The notes: a model not told the origin generated them from the letters alone. Counted from the first letter of the stretch, positions 32,982 through 41,741 are shown. The stretch is 46,017 bases of DNA from Anaerosoma tenue (GCF_023161965.1 NZ_JALNTY010000002.1:1-46017); one strand, 5' to 3'. Made by a program: numbers and translations.

Positions 32982-33335
32982 ATGATCCGAGCGATGAGCC
33001 CGTGCAAACGCGGATCCTGGATGGTGGCGATCCTGCTCATGGCCGTGAGCCTGACGCTCGGGGGCTGTGGAGAGGAGACGGCCACCGGCACGATCGAAGA
33101 CTACGAAGCCGTGACGACCAACGCGGAGGAATCTCCCTGGATCGGTGTGCGTCTGGACGACGGAAGATACGTCAGGGCCTCTATAACGCGGGCTCAGGCG
33201 GATGAGACCGGCATCTCCGCTGAGACAGCGGCGGGGGGTGACCAGCAGGTGGAGGTCCTCATGCACTGGAAGCTGTCCTTGGGGGACATGACCTACTGGG
33301 AGTTCGTGCGTCTCGTGGAAACGGACGAGGAGTGA
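32982..33335 (+). CDS. Small lipoprotein
   Basis: A 117-residue protein with a lipoprotein signal peptide (basic start, hydrophobic residues 13-26, lipobox LGGC with C29). The mature part of about 88 residues is beta-rich and has the pattern TGTIEDYEAV then WIGVRLDDGRYVRASI, suggesting a small OB- or SH3-like barrel. It is not a family I can name. AAGGAGG lies upstream of the ATG. It is the first gene of the rightward arm facing the STAND ATPase gene and may be unrelated or a membrane component of the locus. Confidence 0.75.
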   Translation: MIRAMSPCKRGSWMVAILLMAVSLTLGGCGEETATGTIEDYEAVTTNAEESPWIGVRLDDGRYVRASITRAQADETGISAETAAGGDQQVEVLMHWKLSLGDMTYWEFVRLVETDEE

Positions 33336-33427
33336 CCGGGGGCAGTCTGTCGGCTTGTGCCGTCTCCGCTGTCCACCCCGACCTATACGCAGGCCCGGTC
33401 AGCGGAAAGCCCGCACGCGCAGTCCGC

Positions 33428-33478
33428 CACGGACGGGTATGAACACACCGATGCATGGGGGAGCATCGGTGGTCCGTG
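33428..33478 (+). promoter_or_regulatory. Long interrupted hairpin in the 5' leader of the 126-residue protein gene
   Basis: CACGGAC (33428-33434) pairs with GTCCGTG (33472-33478). After an 11-base one-sided bulge, CACCGATGC (33446-33454) pairs with GCATCGGTG (33463-33471) around an eight-base loop. The 16 pairs are all perfect and the structure ends 17 bases before the start codon at 33496. It could regulate translation, act as a small RNA, or be a protein-binding site. The rest of the 160-bp gap shows nothing more. Confidence 0.55.
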
Positions 33479-33495
33479 ATACACGAGGGGGCGTC

Positions 33496-33876
33496 ATGAA
33501 ACAGCACTGGCCCGATGACGATGTGATGGTCAAGCTGCTCGATCTCTACAAGCGGCGCAAAGCCGAGGCGCCAGGCGAGGAGTTCGGCTGGATCCAGTGG
33601 CTCTACGACACCGGAGAGAAATCCAAGGTCTCGCCCGAGGCCGTCGTGAAGGCGATCATGTCGCTCATGGAGGACCGGGCGGTCCTTGTGGTGGATGTGG
33701 TCAACGGAGTCATCCTGGTGCAGTCGGCGGTCTTCGAGTTCGCCGTGACCACGGGCAGCGAGCGGCTCTTCACGGACGTCGGCTTCAAGGACCTGCTCGA
33801 TCTCTTCCGCAGCCAGGGAATGGCGGTGCACGTGATCGAGGTGCGCAAGAACGGGTCCATCAAGTACCTCGACTGA
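33496..33876 (+). CDS. Uncharacterised 126-residue protein of the STAND/WD40 locus
   Basis: I do not recognise this protein. It has an N-terminal helical half (KLLDLYKRRKAEAP, then SPEAVVKAIMSLMEDRAVL), which resembles a winged-helix core with a wing VVDVVNGVILVQ, and a C-terminal half ending in strand VIEVRKNGSIKYL. GGGGG lies four bases before the ATG. Upstream is a long perfect hairpin; 34 bp downstream starts the third WD40 gene on the same strand, so the two are probably one transcript. A small regulator or adaptor of the locus is a guess. Confidence 0.65.
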   Translation: MKQHWPDDDVMVKLLDLYKRRKAEAPGEEFGWIQWLYDTGEKSKVSPEAVVKAIMSLMEDRAVLVVDVVNGVILVQSAVFEFAVTTGSERLFTDVGFKDLLDLFRSQGMAVHVIEVRKNGSIKYLD

Positions 33877-33910
33877 AGAGTTGGATGGCCCTCCGACGCC
33901 GGGGAGACCC

Positions 33911-36433
33911 ATGCCCGCTGGAACCGCAAGGAGCGAGCAACGGCTCGTGCTGGAACCTCTCGCGGACGCGCTTGGACGCGAAGCACACCGCTTGTTCCGC
34001 TCCCCCGAGCTGCTCTGGCAGCAGCTCTACAACCGCCTCATGTGGGATGACACCTCGCGCGGTACGACCGCGCTGAGCGAGCTGCTGACACGCGAGCGCG
34101 AACGCAGGGTGATGCGTGCCGACCGGTCCTGGTTGCGGCTCACCACACCGGTGCGGGAGTCGTCGGCGCTGCGCAGGTCGCTCGTGGGGCACGAGATGCA
34201 GGTCCGCGCATGCGTGGTGTCTGCCGACGCCGCCACCGTGGCCTCGGTGAGCTTCGACCGCACGCTGCGGCTCTGGGACGCGGCCACCGGGCTGGAACGG
34301 GCCCGGGTGACCACCGAGCCGGATCTGAACACGAGCGTCCTTGCAGCCTGCACCTCCAGGAACGTGATCGCGTGCGCCCGCGCGGACTTCGCGCTCTGCA
34401 TCCTTGACGCTGCCACGGGAGAGGTCCTGCACACGCTTACCGGCCACACGGCTGCCGTGACGCACTGCGCGTTCTCCCGGGATGGCCAGCGGTGCGCCTC
34501 GGCCAGCGAGGACGGGACTGTGCGCGTGTGGAGCATCGTCGACGGCGGGTCGATCGCGCTGCTTGCGAGCAGCGGGTCGCGCCTGCGGCGCATCGAGCTG
34601 TCGAGCGACGGGCGTCGCGCGGTCTCGGCGGGCTCGGGCGACACCGCCACCCTGTGGGACGTCGACCGGCAGTCGCGGATCGCCGACCTCGCCGGACATG
34701 ACGACTGCGTGAACTGGTGCGGCTTCTCGCCGGACGACCGGGTCGTCGCCACCGCAAGCGACGACGGGTCGCTACGCCTCTGGGACGCCGCGACCGGCAA
34801 GCCCGGCGCCGTGCTTGAGGGGCACGAAGATGCGGTCCTCTCGGCATCATTCTCCCCCGAGGGCGACCGGTTGGCCTCGACCGCACTCGACGACACGCTG
34901 CAGCTGTGGGACACGTCGACCGGCGTGGAGAGCGCCCTGCTGGAGGGGCATGGCGGCCCGGTCAACTGCTGCGCGTTCTCCCCCGACGGGCGCCTCGTGG
35001 CCTCGGTCAGCGATGACGAGCGCGTAGGTGTGTGGGACGCACGCACGGGAACGCTCCTGGCGATGCTCGAGGGACACTCTGACGCCGTGAACACCTGTGT
35101 GTTCGCGCCGGACGGCTCGTTCATCGCGACCGCCAGCGACGACAAGTCGGCGAAGTTGTGGGACGTCCCGGCCGGCGGCGCGCCTCGCGGCTGGAACGGG
35201 CACCGCGACTGGGTCGTCTCGATGGCGTTCTCCGGCGACAGCGCGTGGGCCGTCACCGGCGGGCGCGACGACACGGTGCGGCTCTGGGACCCGCCGTCGG
35301 GCCGCATCACTGCGGTGCTCGAGGAACACACCAAGACGCCGGAGTCGTGCGCCGCGCTCCCCAACGGACCGGTGTTCGCCTCGGCATCAGACGACGAGAC
35401 CCTCGTGTGGCTGCGTCAGGAGGATGGCACGGCGGCCGTGGTGGGACGTATGCCCGGCTCCGGGATCACATCATTCTCACACGACGCGCGCTACCTGCTG
35501 CTCGCGCAGGAACATACCCCGGTGCTCCTCGACCTCCACGAGGCCGAGGAGGCGATGCGGTACCACGGCCACACGGGTCCGGTCACGTGCGGATGCTTCT
35601 CACCCGACGACCGGCTGGTCGTCACGGGCGGCAGGGACCGCACGCTGCGCGTCTGGGACCGGGCGAGCGGAGAGCAGGTCGCGCTGCTCACAGGGCACAC
35701 CGACATCGTCGCCGACTGCGCCTTCTCCCCCGACGGCGACCTGGTCGCATCGGCAAGCTGGGACGGCACAGTGCGGCTGTGGAGCGTGCCAGAGGGACGA
35801 GAGCGGATGACGCTCTCGGGACATGCGCTGTCGTGCCGGGCGTGCGCGTTCACCGCGGACGGCCGCGCGGTCCTCTCGGCGAGCTCGGACACGACGGTGC
35901 GCTCATGGGACGTGACCACCGGCCGAGGCCGGGTCGTCTACTACGCGCTAGGCTGCATCGAGTGTCTGGCGGTCAGCCCGGATGGCAGGTGGCTGGGCGT
36001 GGGAGACTGGGGCGGCAACGCGTACTTGCTCGCGATCGAGGGATCTCAGCCGATGGACATCGAGTCGAGCGTGCCTGATGAGGGATCGGATGCCTCGGCG
36101 GTCATCGACTTCTATGCCGAGGACCTCCTCCAGAAGTTCGGTTTCGGCGACGGCGACATGCTCTACGACTTCGTCGAGGAACACGACCTCGGCGTGGATG
36201 ACCGGGAGCTTCTGATGGCCGTGGTCGAGCAACTCGTGGTGCCGCAGCTCGACCAGGCCGTGGAGACCTACACCCTGTGCACGCTCCACAACCCGATCCG
36301 GGCGCGCACCATCGACGGCGAAGAGGCGAGCATCTACTCCACTCTGACACCCGAGTACATCGAAGTCAGCGAGGCGGACATCATCCGCATCGCCCGGACG
36401 CTGCCCCCGTCCAACGACGATGAAGAGGTATAG
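33911..36433 (+). CDS. WD40 protein with C-terminal helical extension (third of the locus)
   Basis: An 840-residue protein. Residues 1-85 have the same leader as the two leftward WD40 proteins (ALGREAHRLFRSPELLWQQL, then TRERERRVM, then PVRESSALRRSL). About 15 WD40 repeats follow to residue about 715, several degenerate (blades 2, 10 and 11). The last 105 residues are unlike the other two: acidic and helical (ASAVIDFYAEDLLQKFGFG, then DRELLMAVVEQLVVPQLD) and may be an effector or docking domain. ATG 33911 follows GGGGAG; an in-frame TTG at 33881 is less likely. It lies on the opposite strand to the other components but within the same locus, suggesting an alternative sensor for the same ATPase. 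Confidence 0.85.
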   Translation: MPAGTARSEQRLVLEPLADALGREAHRLFRSPELLWQQLYNRLMWDDTSRGTTALSELLTRERERRVMRADRSWLRLTTPVRESSALRRSLVGHEMQVRACVVSADAATVASVSFDRTLRLWDAATGLERARVTTEPDLNTSVLAACTSRNVIACARADFALCILDAATGEVLHTLTGHTAAVTHCAFSRDGQRCASASEDGTVRVWSIVDGGSIALLASSGSRLRRIELSSDGRRAVSAGSGDTATLWDVDRQSRIADLAGHDDCVNWCGFSPDDRVVATASDDGSLRLWDAATGKPGAVLEGHEDAVLSASFSPEGDRLASTALDDTLQLWDTSTGVESALLEGHGGPVNCCAFSPDGRLVASVSDDERVGVWDARTGTLLAMLEGHSDAVNTCVFAPDGSFIATASDDKSAKLWDVPAGGAPRGWNGHRDWVVSMAFSGDSAWAVTGGRDDTVRLWDPPSGRITAVLEEHTKTPESCAALPNGPVFASASDDETLVWLRQEDGTAAVVGRMPGSGITSFSHDARYLLLAQEHTPVLLDLHEAEEAMRYHGHTGPVTCGCFSPDDRLVVTGGRDRTLRVWDRASGEQVALLTGHTDIVADCAFSPDGDLVASASWDGTVRLWSVPEGRERMTLSGHALSCRACAFTADGRAVLSASSDTTVRSWDVTTGRGRVVYYALGCIECLAVSPDGRWLGVGDWGGNAYLLAIEGSQPMDIESSVPDEGSDASAVIDFYAEDLLQKFGFGDGDMLYDFVEEHDLGVDDRELLMAVVEQLVVPQLDQAVETYTLCTLHNPIRARTIDGEEASIYSTLTPEYIEVSEADIIRIARTLPPSNDDEEV

Positions 36434-36477
36434 AATCGGAGAGTGTGCGGCATGCGGGGGACCGAGGGAGGCGCTCC

Positions 36478-36891
36478 ATGGATCGTCCACTGGGCGTGGC
36501 AGGCAAGGCCATCGTACGAGGTGGCGGGGGGAAGATCCTGCTGCTGCAGCGCGCAGCCACCAGCGGCCACGACCCCGGCCTCTGGGAGCTTCCCGGTGGC
36601 AAGATGGACTACGGCGAGCAGTTGCCCGAGGCCCTCGCACGCGAGGTGGTCGAGGAGACGGGGCTCACCGTGTCGGTGGGCCGTCCGATCCTCACCTGGC
36701 ACTTCACCAAGGAGCCCTTCTGGGTCACCGGCGTGACCTTCATCTGCGACCTCGTAGGCGGCGAGATGACACTGAGCAGTGAGCATGACGATGTGGCATG
36801 GCTCACGCCCACAGAAGCCCTCGCCTACCCGCTGAGCACACGCATGGCCGAGCAGATCGAGGCGTACGTGCGCGAGTCCGAGGTCCGTTAG
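36478..36891 (+). CDS. Nudix hydrolase
   Basis: A 137-residue Nudix protein with the complete box Gx5Ex7REUxEExGU at residues 41-63 (catalytic EExG at 59-62) and the MutT-like strand KILLLQRA before it. The family cleaves nucleoside diphosphates linked to another group, such as oxidised NTPs, ADP-ribose or alarmones. Substrate cannot be read from sequence. GGGAGG lies six bases before the ATG. It starts 44 bp after the third WD40 gene and precedes the TrkA-N gene by 33 bp. Given the RelA/SpoT-type synthetase nearby, turnover of a nucleotide signal is an attractive inference. Confidence 0.9.
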   Translation: MDRPLGVAGKAIVRGGGGKILLLQRAATSGHDPGLWELPGGKMDYGEQLPEALAREVVEETGLTVSVGRPILTWHFTKEPFWVTGVTFICDLVGGEMTLSSEHDDVAWLTPTEALAYPLSTRMAEQIEAYVRESEVR

Positions 36892-36924
36892 ACGACCCTG
36901 CTCGCCACGCAGAGGAGGAACCCC

Positions 36925-38247
36925 GTGGCCGATCCGATACACCGCCGGCGCACGAGACTGGCCGAGTGGTGGAGCGAGGTGCACTGGTACGTCCTCGCAG
37001 GGCTGGCAGGTGCCGCGTTCATCCTCGGCATCATCGGTTTCAGGCAGTGGTATGCGGATCACGGCGTCACCGGCACATCCATCTGGGACGCCATATACCG
37101 GTCGCTCCAGCTGTTCACGCTCGAATCGGGTTCGGCCGAGGCGCCCGTGCCGCTCTCGCTGGACATCGCCCGCTTCCTCGCCGTGATCGCCGCGGTCTAC
37201 GGAGCCGCTGCCGCGGTCCTCGCCGTCTTCGGGGAGCGGATGGCGCGGCTTCGCATCCGCAGAGCCAAGGGGCATGCGGTCGTCTGCGGACTCGGCGAGC
37301 GCGGACTGCATATCGCCGAGGACCTCCGTCGCGAGGGCTACCGTGTCGCGGTGGTGGAGCGGGACCCCGACGCTCCGTTGCTCGACCGGGTGCGAGCGGC
37401 GGGAGCCGTTGTGATCGTGGGCGACGCGACCGACCCGGCAACGCTCCGCAAGGCGCGGGCCGATCGCGCCAGGTACGTGATCGCGGTATGCCCCGAGGAC
37501 GGAGACAACGCGGAGATCACCGTCCGCGTCCGAGAACTCGCCGCAAGCGCGCCGGTGGGACCGCCCGTGACCGTGATCGCGCACATCGACGACACCGAGC
37601 TCTGCATGCTTCTCCGCGAGCGCACGTCTGGCGACCGGGACGGCCGCGTGCGACTCCGCTTCTTCAGCGTCCCCGAAAGCGGCGCGCGGGCGATGCTCGA
37701 TGCCGTACCCCTCGTACCCCGGACCGCGGACCGCCGGCTGCACATCGTGGTGGTCGGCATCGGCAAACTCGGCAGAAGCCTTGTGAGCATGGCGGCGGAG
37801 CACTGGCTCGCAAGCGGTGGGACGGACGGCCTGAGGCCACGCGTGACGATGATCGACCAGAACGCAGCCGCCAAAGCCGACCTGCTGCGGGTCAGGGTGC
37901 CCCGGATCGACGAGGTGTGCGATATCGTACCGCTCACGATGCCGAAGAACGCACCCGAGTTCGAGCGTGGGGCCTTCCTCTACGGTGAGGACGGGGCGCT
38001 CGACGTGGACGCAGTGTATGTGTGCCCCGACGACGACGTGCACTCCGTTGCGGCAGCGCTCACCATCCAGCGTCACACCCGTGATGCCGATGTGCCCATC
38101 GCAGTCCGGATGACCCGCGAGGGCGGACTCGCAACGCTGTTGGCGGACACGCCCACAGATGCCTTCTCCGACATCAGGGCCGTCGGCGTGCTCGATCGCT
38201 CGTGCGGAACCGGATCACTGCTGCGGGACGAGCCCTCCGCGGGGTGA
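36925..38247 (+). CDS. Two-TM protein with tandem TrkA-N (RCK-like) NAD-binding domains
   Basis: A 440-residue protein. Two membrane helices (residues about 20-39 and 80-103) flank the segment YRSLQLFTLESGS where a potassium channel would have its pore and TVGYG filter; no filter sequence is present. A first TrkA-N Rossmann domain follows (GLGERG at 122-127) and a second with GIGKLG at about 278-283. Related actinobacterial proteins with the same LQLF segment often carry a C-terminal RyR domain; this one lacks it. A ligand-gated channel-like or NAD-sensing membrane protein is inferred. GTG 36925 has GGAGG at good spacing. It follows the Nudix gene in the same run. Confidence 0.8.
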   Translation: MADPIHRRRTRLAEWWSEVHWYVLAGLAGAAFILGIIGFRQWYADHGVTGTSIWDAIYRSLQLFTLESGSAEAPVPLSLDIARFLAVIAAVYGAAAAVLAVFGERMARLRIRRAKGHAVVCGLGERGLHIAEDLRREGYRVAVVERDPDAPLLDRVRAAGAVVIVGDATDPATLRKARADRARYVIAVCPEDGDNAEITVRVRELAASAPVGPPVTVIAHIDDTELCMLLRERTSGDRDGRVRLRFFSVPESGARAMLDAVPLVPRTADRRLHIVVVGIGKLGRSLVSMAAEHWLASGGTDGLRPRVTMIDQNAAAKADLLRVRVPRIDEVCDIVPLTMPKNAPEFERGAFLYGEDGALDVDAVYVCPDDDVHSVAAALTIQRHTRDADVPIAVRMTREGGLATLLADTPTDAFSDIRAVGVLDRSCGTGSLLRDEPSAG

Positions 38248-38289
38248 GCCACGGGACCCGCGACGCCGCGAGATGCGATACTGCATGAC

Positions 38290-39231
38290 ATGCTTGCCGA
38301 CGTCGCTCTTCTCACAGCGGGACTCATACTGCTGGCCATCGGCGCCGAGGCGCTAGTGCGGGGCGCGAGCGCCCTGGCGCTCCGGCTCGGTATCGCGCCG
38401 CTCGTGGTGGGCCTCACCGTGGTCGCGTTCGCCACCGGCGCCCCTGAGCTTGCCGTGAGCATGAAGGGCGCCGTGTCGGGCAACAGCGGGATCGCGCTCG
38501 GCAACGTCATCGGCTCCAATATCAGCAACATCGCGCTCGTCCTCGGCGTGGCTGCGCTCGTACGTCCCATGAAGGTCGAGGCCCGACTCGTGCGCCGCGA
38601 GATCCCGCTCATGATCGCCGCTACGGCGACGCTGTTCGTGCTCTTGCTCGACGGACTCCTCGGCCGGATCGATGGAGCACTGCTGATGGCTGGCGCGGTC
38701 GCGTACACCGTGTTCGCATACCGCGGCGCGAGCGAAGGCGACAAGCCCGCGGTATCGAGTCAGTTCGACTCCGCCATCGAGCGGCTGCGCACACCCTTCC
38801 TGAGCCTCGCTCTCATCGCTGGCGGCGTGGCGATCCTGGTGGTGGGCGCCAACGTGCTCGTAGAAGGCGCAGTATCGATCGCCGGAGCGCTCGGCGTGAG
38901 CCAGGCGGTGATAGCGCTCACCGTGATCGCGATCGGAACGAGCCTTCCCGAGCTCGCCACGTCGGTGACAGCAGCGCGCAAGCGGCAGGCAGACGTCGCG
39001 TTCGGCAACGTGATCGGCTCGAGCACCATCAACATCCTGGGGATCCTGGGGCTCACCGCCCTCATCAGGCCCATCGTGGTGGAGGGTCTCCGACCGCTCG
39101 ATCTCGGCATGTTCCTCGGCACGGCGCTGTTCATACTGCCGATGATGGCCCGCGGGTGGGTGCTCAGCCGCCTGGAGGGCTTCCTCCTGGTCGCCGCGTA
39201 CGTGCTGTACCTGACCTCGCTGGTCGGGTGA
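38290..39231 (+). CDS. CaCA-family Ca2+(or K+)/Na+ antiporter (YrbG-like)
   Basis: A 313-residue membrane protein with about ten helices in two inverted halves. Each half carries the alpha-repeat of the family: FATGAPELAVSMKGA with GNVIGSNISNI in the first, and IGTSLPELATSVTAA with GNVIGSSTINI in the second. The acidic residues of both repeats that bind cations are intact. It exchanges Ca2+ or another cation for Na+ or H+ across the membrane. The ribosome-binding site is weak. It lies 42 bp after the TrkA-N gene and may be in the same transcript. Confidence 0.9.
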   Translation: MLADVALLTAGLILLAIGAEALVRGASALALRLGIAPLVVGLTVVAFATGAPELAVSMKGAVSGNSGIALGNVIGSNISNIALVLGVAALVRPMKVEARLVRREIPLMIAATATLFVLLLDGLLGRIDGALLMAGAVAYTVFAYRGASEGDKPAVSSQFDSAIERLRTPFLSLALIAGGVAILVVGANVLVEGAVSIAGALGVSQAVIALTVIAIGTSLPELATSVTAARKRQADVAFGNVIGSSTINILGILGLTALIRPIVVEGLRPLDLGMFLGTALFILPMMARGWVLSRLEGFLLVAAYVLYLTSLVG

Positions 39232-39237
39232 GCGTGC

Positions 39238-39267
39238 GGACCGGGCACCCGGTCGGGCACCCGGTCC
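39238..39267. terminator. Bidirectional terminator-like hairpin between antiporter and CWB2 gene
   Basis: GGACCGGG and CCCGGTCC form a perfect eight-base stem around a loop that holds part of a CGGGCACCCGGT direct repeat. It lies between two convergent genes. The T-run is minimal. Confidence 0.5.
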
Positions 39268-39291
39268 TTGAATGTGAGGCACGCGCCGCCA

Positions 39292-41697
39292 CTACCAGCC
39301 GAGAGCCGTCTCAAGCGCTGTCCGCACGCCCGCACTGACGGCGGACGGCCCGCCGAACACATCGAGGTACAGCACCTTCGCCCTGTTCGAGGCAAGAGCG
39401 CCCTTCGTCACTACCGGCAGGGAGTCGCTGGCCGTGAGCAGCACGACTCCGCCGCCCATGCCGATCCGCGCGCCACCGGCAAGCGCATCGGGATAGTTCT
39501 CACCCGTTGCCACACCCACATGACTCCAGGACGCGAGCCCTCCCTGGATCGCCTTGTTAGCGATCTGCGCGGCGGTGTCGTATCGGTCGCTGCCAGACCA
39601 CCGCGAGAGCTCCGCTCCACCGTTGCCGATCACGATCGCATCGATCGAGGCCTTCGTGCCGGCGGACACGGCTGTGAGGCCACCCGCTACCACACCTCCA
39701 CGGATGTCCAGGTCATTCAGAGCGGTGGCGGTAGCCGCAGGCAGCGTGTTCGTGGCCGTGAGCAAGATCGGCACACCCTGAGAGAAAGCGAGCGGCGAAA
39801 GCGACAGGGCGTCCGGGAACGAATCCCCACGCGCGATGAAGGCCACCTGCCCGAACGCGGCCCCCTGATGGTCAGCGATCGCCCGCGCGACCTTCGCGGC
39901 CGTCGCATACCGGTCGCTACCGGATATCAGGGTCACGTTGTAGTCGCCGTCCAGTGCGTCGAACACCGCCTGGCTCACTGCCGCGGGGCCCCCGATGATG
40001 AACACCGTCTCGACCCCTCGCGAGGCAAGGAAGGCCGCGGTCACGCCCGGCAGCGCCGCTGACCGGGTGAGGACGAGCGGACACTCGTACGCTCCCGCAA
40101 GCCCTGCCGCCGACAGAGCGTCGGGGAAGTTCTCCCCGCTCGCGACCACTGCGTACTCGGCCGTCTCGAACGTCGCCTCCGCGATCTCCACGGCCGTGGC
40201 ATAGCGATCCTCACCCTCAAGAGGGGTGAGGACGAGCGGAGGCTTCTCGAAGAAGCCCATGTCGGCGATCGAGGAGCCATCACCGTCGCCGTCCTGAGGG
40301 CGAAGTGTGCCGTAATAGTCCCCCGCCGGAGCGACAGCGGTGTTCGCAGTGTCGATGCAGGGGGAGCCCATCGCCAAGCGCGCGTCATGTCCGGCCAGGT
40401 CGATGAAGTGCGGATCGTCGTGGATCACGCCGCTCCCGATGCCGTTCCCATGGGTGCCTGGCGCCGAGTCGTACAGACAGGAGTACTCGATGATCTGCGC
40501 GTTCTCTATATCGGCATCGAGCGCGGGATTCCAGTAGATGGAGTTGTAGACATCCAGTTGCCCAGGACCCTGCCAGTATGCAGCGCTATCTGTGCCCGTG
40601 CACTGCACGACCGTGTCATTCGTCTCGCTCAACGAAGCACTGGTGAGGTACCACGCAGCCCCCTCACCGGTGGCACTGTGCCCACCGATGACGTTGTTCC
40701 GGGCCTCAGCGGTGCAGTTCTCCAGGTAGGCGAATCCGCCGCTCCCACCGTTCGCGTCATTACCCGCCGCATCGTTGACCTCCATCGAGACCGAGGCGCC
40801 GAACAACCACATCGCCCCACCACTGCCGCCCGCAGCGTTCTCGATGAACGAGTTGCGATTGATGGTGACCATCTGGCCGCCGGTGCTGCTCACCCTGATC
40901 GCACCGCCACTCGAACCTGCCGCGTTGTCGGCGAACGTGTTGCCGTAGATGATGATGCCCGAGTCCACCGGAGCGAGCTGGATCGCACCGCCTACTCCTG
41001 AGGCGGAGTTGCCCTGGAAAACGTTGTCTCTGATGGTGGCCGACACGCTGCCACTGATCCTGATGGCACCGCCCTCGGCGGCACTGTTGAGCAGGAACTC
41101 ATTCGATACAACGGCAGGAGCGGTCGCCAATGGTGGATTGGCGACCATGCTAAGCGCTCCACCCGTCGGTGCGGATGATGCGTTCCCGGCGAAGACGTTG
41201 TCCTTGATCCTCGGCCAGCCAGCACTCGTGGCGTTGTTCAGGTAGATCCCCACAGCCGACTTCGAGATGGTTCCGCTGTTGGTGAACGTGAACCCCTCGA
41301 TCGCGTCGCCGTCGGAGAAGCCCTGACACGCCATGACCTGGTCGGAGCCATCACCTTGGATCACGGTCGACTCGGCGCCCGCGGTGCCGATGAGCGTCTG
41401 ACCGTAGTTCAGGAGCGGGAAGACCTCAAGGTTCGCCGAGTCATACATCCCGGGTTCGACCATGATCGTGTCGGGCCCCGTGGAAACCGCGAGAGCGTGG
41501 GTGATCGTCTTGAACGGGTCGGCCTCGGTACCAGGATTGCCGTCGTCACCCTCCACGGCGTCGACCCAGTAGGTCATGATCGTCGTCTGCGCCGCCAGCG
41601 GAGGCGCCGAGAAGCCGACGGCAGGCATCACCAGCATCAGGCACGCGGCCACCGTGAACACCCGGACAAGTCGTGATCTGTACACACGACCAACCAT
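39292..41697 (-). CDS. Secreted beta-helix protein with three CWB2 cell-wall-binding repeats
   Basis: An 801-residue exported protein: signal peptide (residues 1 to about 36), a parallel beta-helix of polymorphic outer-membrane/pectate-lyase type (about 45-480) beginning TYWVDAVEGDDGNPGTEADP with repeated GGAIR-type turns, then three CWB2 repeats (about 488-801), each starting G(E/S)DRY(A/D)TA and containing ENFPDAL-type motifs. CWB2 modules attach proteins to anionic cell-wall polymers of Gram-positive bacteria. ATG 41697 follows GAGGGGG. Its paralogue is divergently encoded at 41891, and a CRP-like palindrome lies 28 bp upstream of this start. A surface adhesin or S-layer-like role is inferred. 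Confidence 0.9.
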   Translation of the reverse strand: MVGRVYRSRLVRVFTVAACLMLVMPAVGFSAPPLAAQTTIMTYWVDAVEGDDGNPGTEADPFKTITHALAVSTGPDTIMVEPGMYDSANLEVFPLLNYGQTLIGTAGAESTVIQGDGSDQVMACQGFSDGDAIEGFTFTNSGTISKSAVGIYLNNATSAGWPRIKDNVFAGNASSAPTGGALSMVANPPLATAPAVVSNEFLLNSAAEGGAIRISGSVSATIRDNVFQGNSASGVGGAIQLAPVDSGIIIYGNTFADNAAGSSGGAIRVSSTGGQMVTINRNSFIENAAGGSGGAMWLFGASVSMEVNDAAGNDANGGSGGFAYLENCTAEARNNVIGGHSATGEGAAWYLTSASLSETNDTVVQCTGTDSAAYWQGPGQLDVYNSIYWNPALDADIENAQIIEYSCLYDSAPGTHGNGIGSGVIHDDPHFIDLAGHDARLAMGSPCIDTANTAVAPAGDYYGTLRPQDGDGDGSSIADMGFFEKPPLVLTPLEGEDRYATAVEIAEATFETAEYAVVASGENFPDALSAAGLAGAYECPLVLTRSAALPGVTAAFLASRGVETVFIIGGPAAVSQAVFDALDGDYNVTLISGSDRYATAAKVARAIADHQGAAFGQVAFIARGDSFPDALSLSPLAFSQGVPILLTATNTLPAATATALNDLDIRGGVVAGGLTAVSAGTKASIDAIVIGNGGAELSRWSGSDRYDTAAQIANKAIQGGLASWSHVGVATGENYPDALAGGARIGMGGGVVLLTASDSLPVVTKGALASNRAKVLYLDVFGGPSAVSAGVRTALETALGW

Positions 41698-41725
41698 GAC
41701 AGCCCCCTCACCCACAGACGCATGC

Positions 41726-41741
41726 TGTGACGCAAGTCACA
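41726..41741. promoter_or_regulatory. Perfect CRP/FNR-type palindrome
   Basis: TGTGACGCAAGTCACA matches the CRP consensus TGTGA-N6-TCACA in all ten fixed positions and lies between the two divergent CWB2 genes. It is 28 bp from the leftward start codon, suited to repression there, and 149 bp from the rightward start, suited to activation. Confidence 0.6.
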
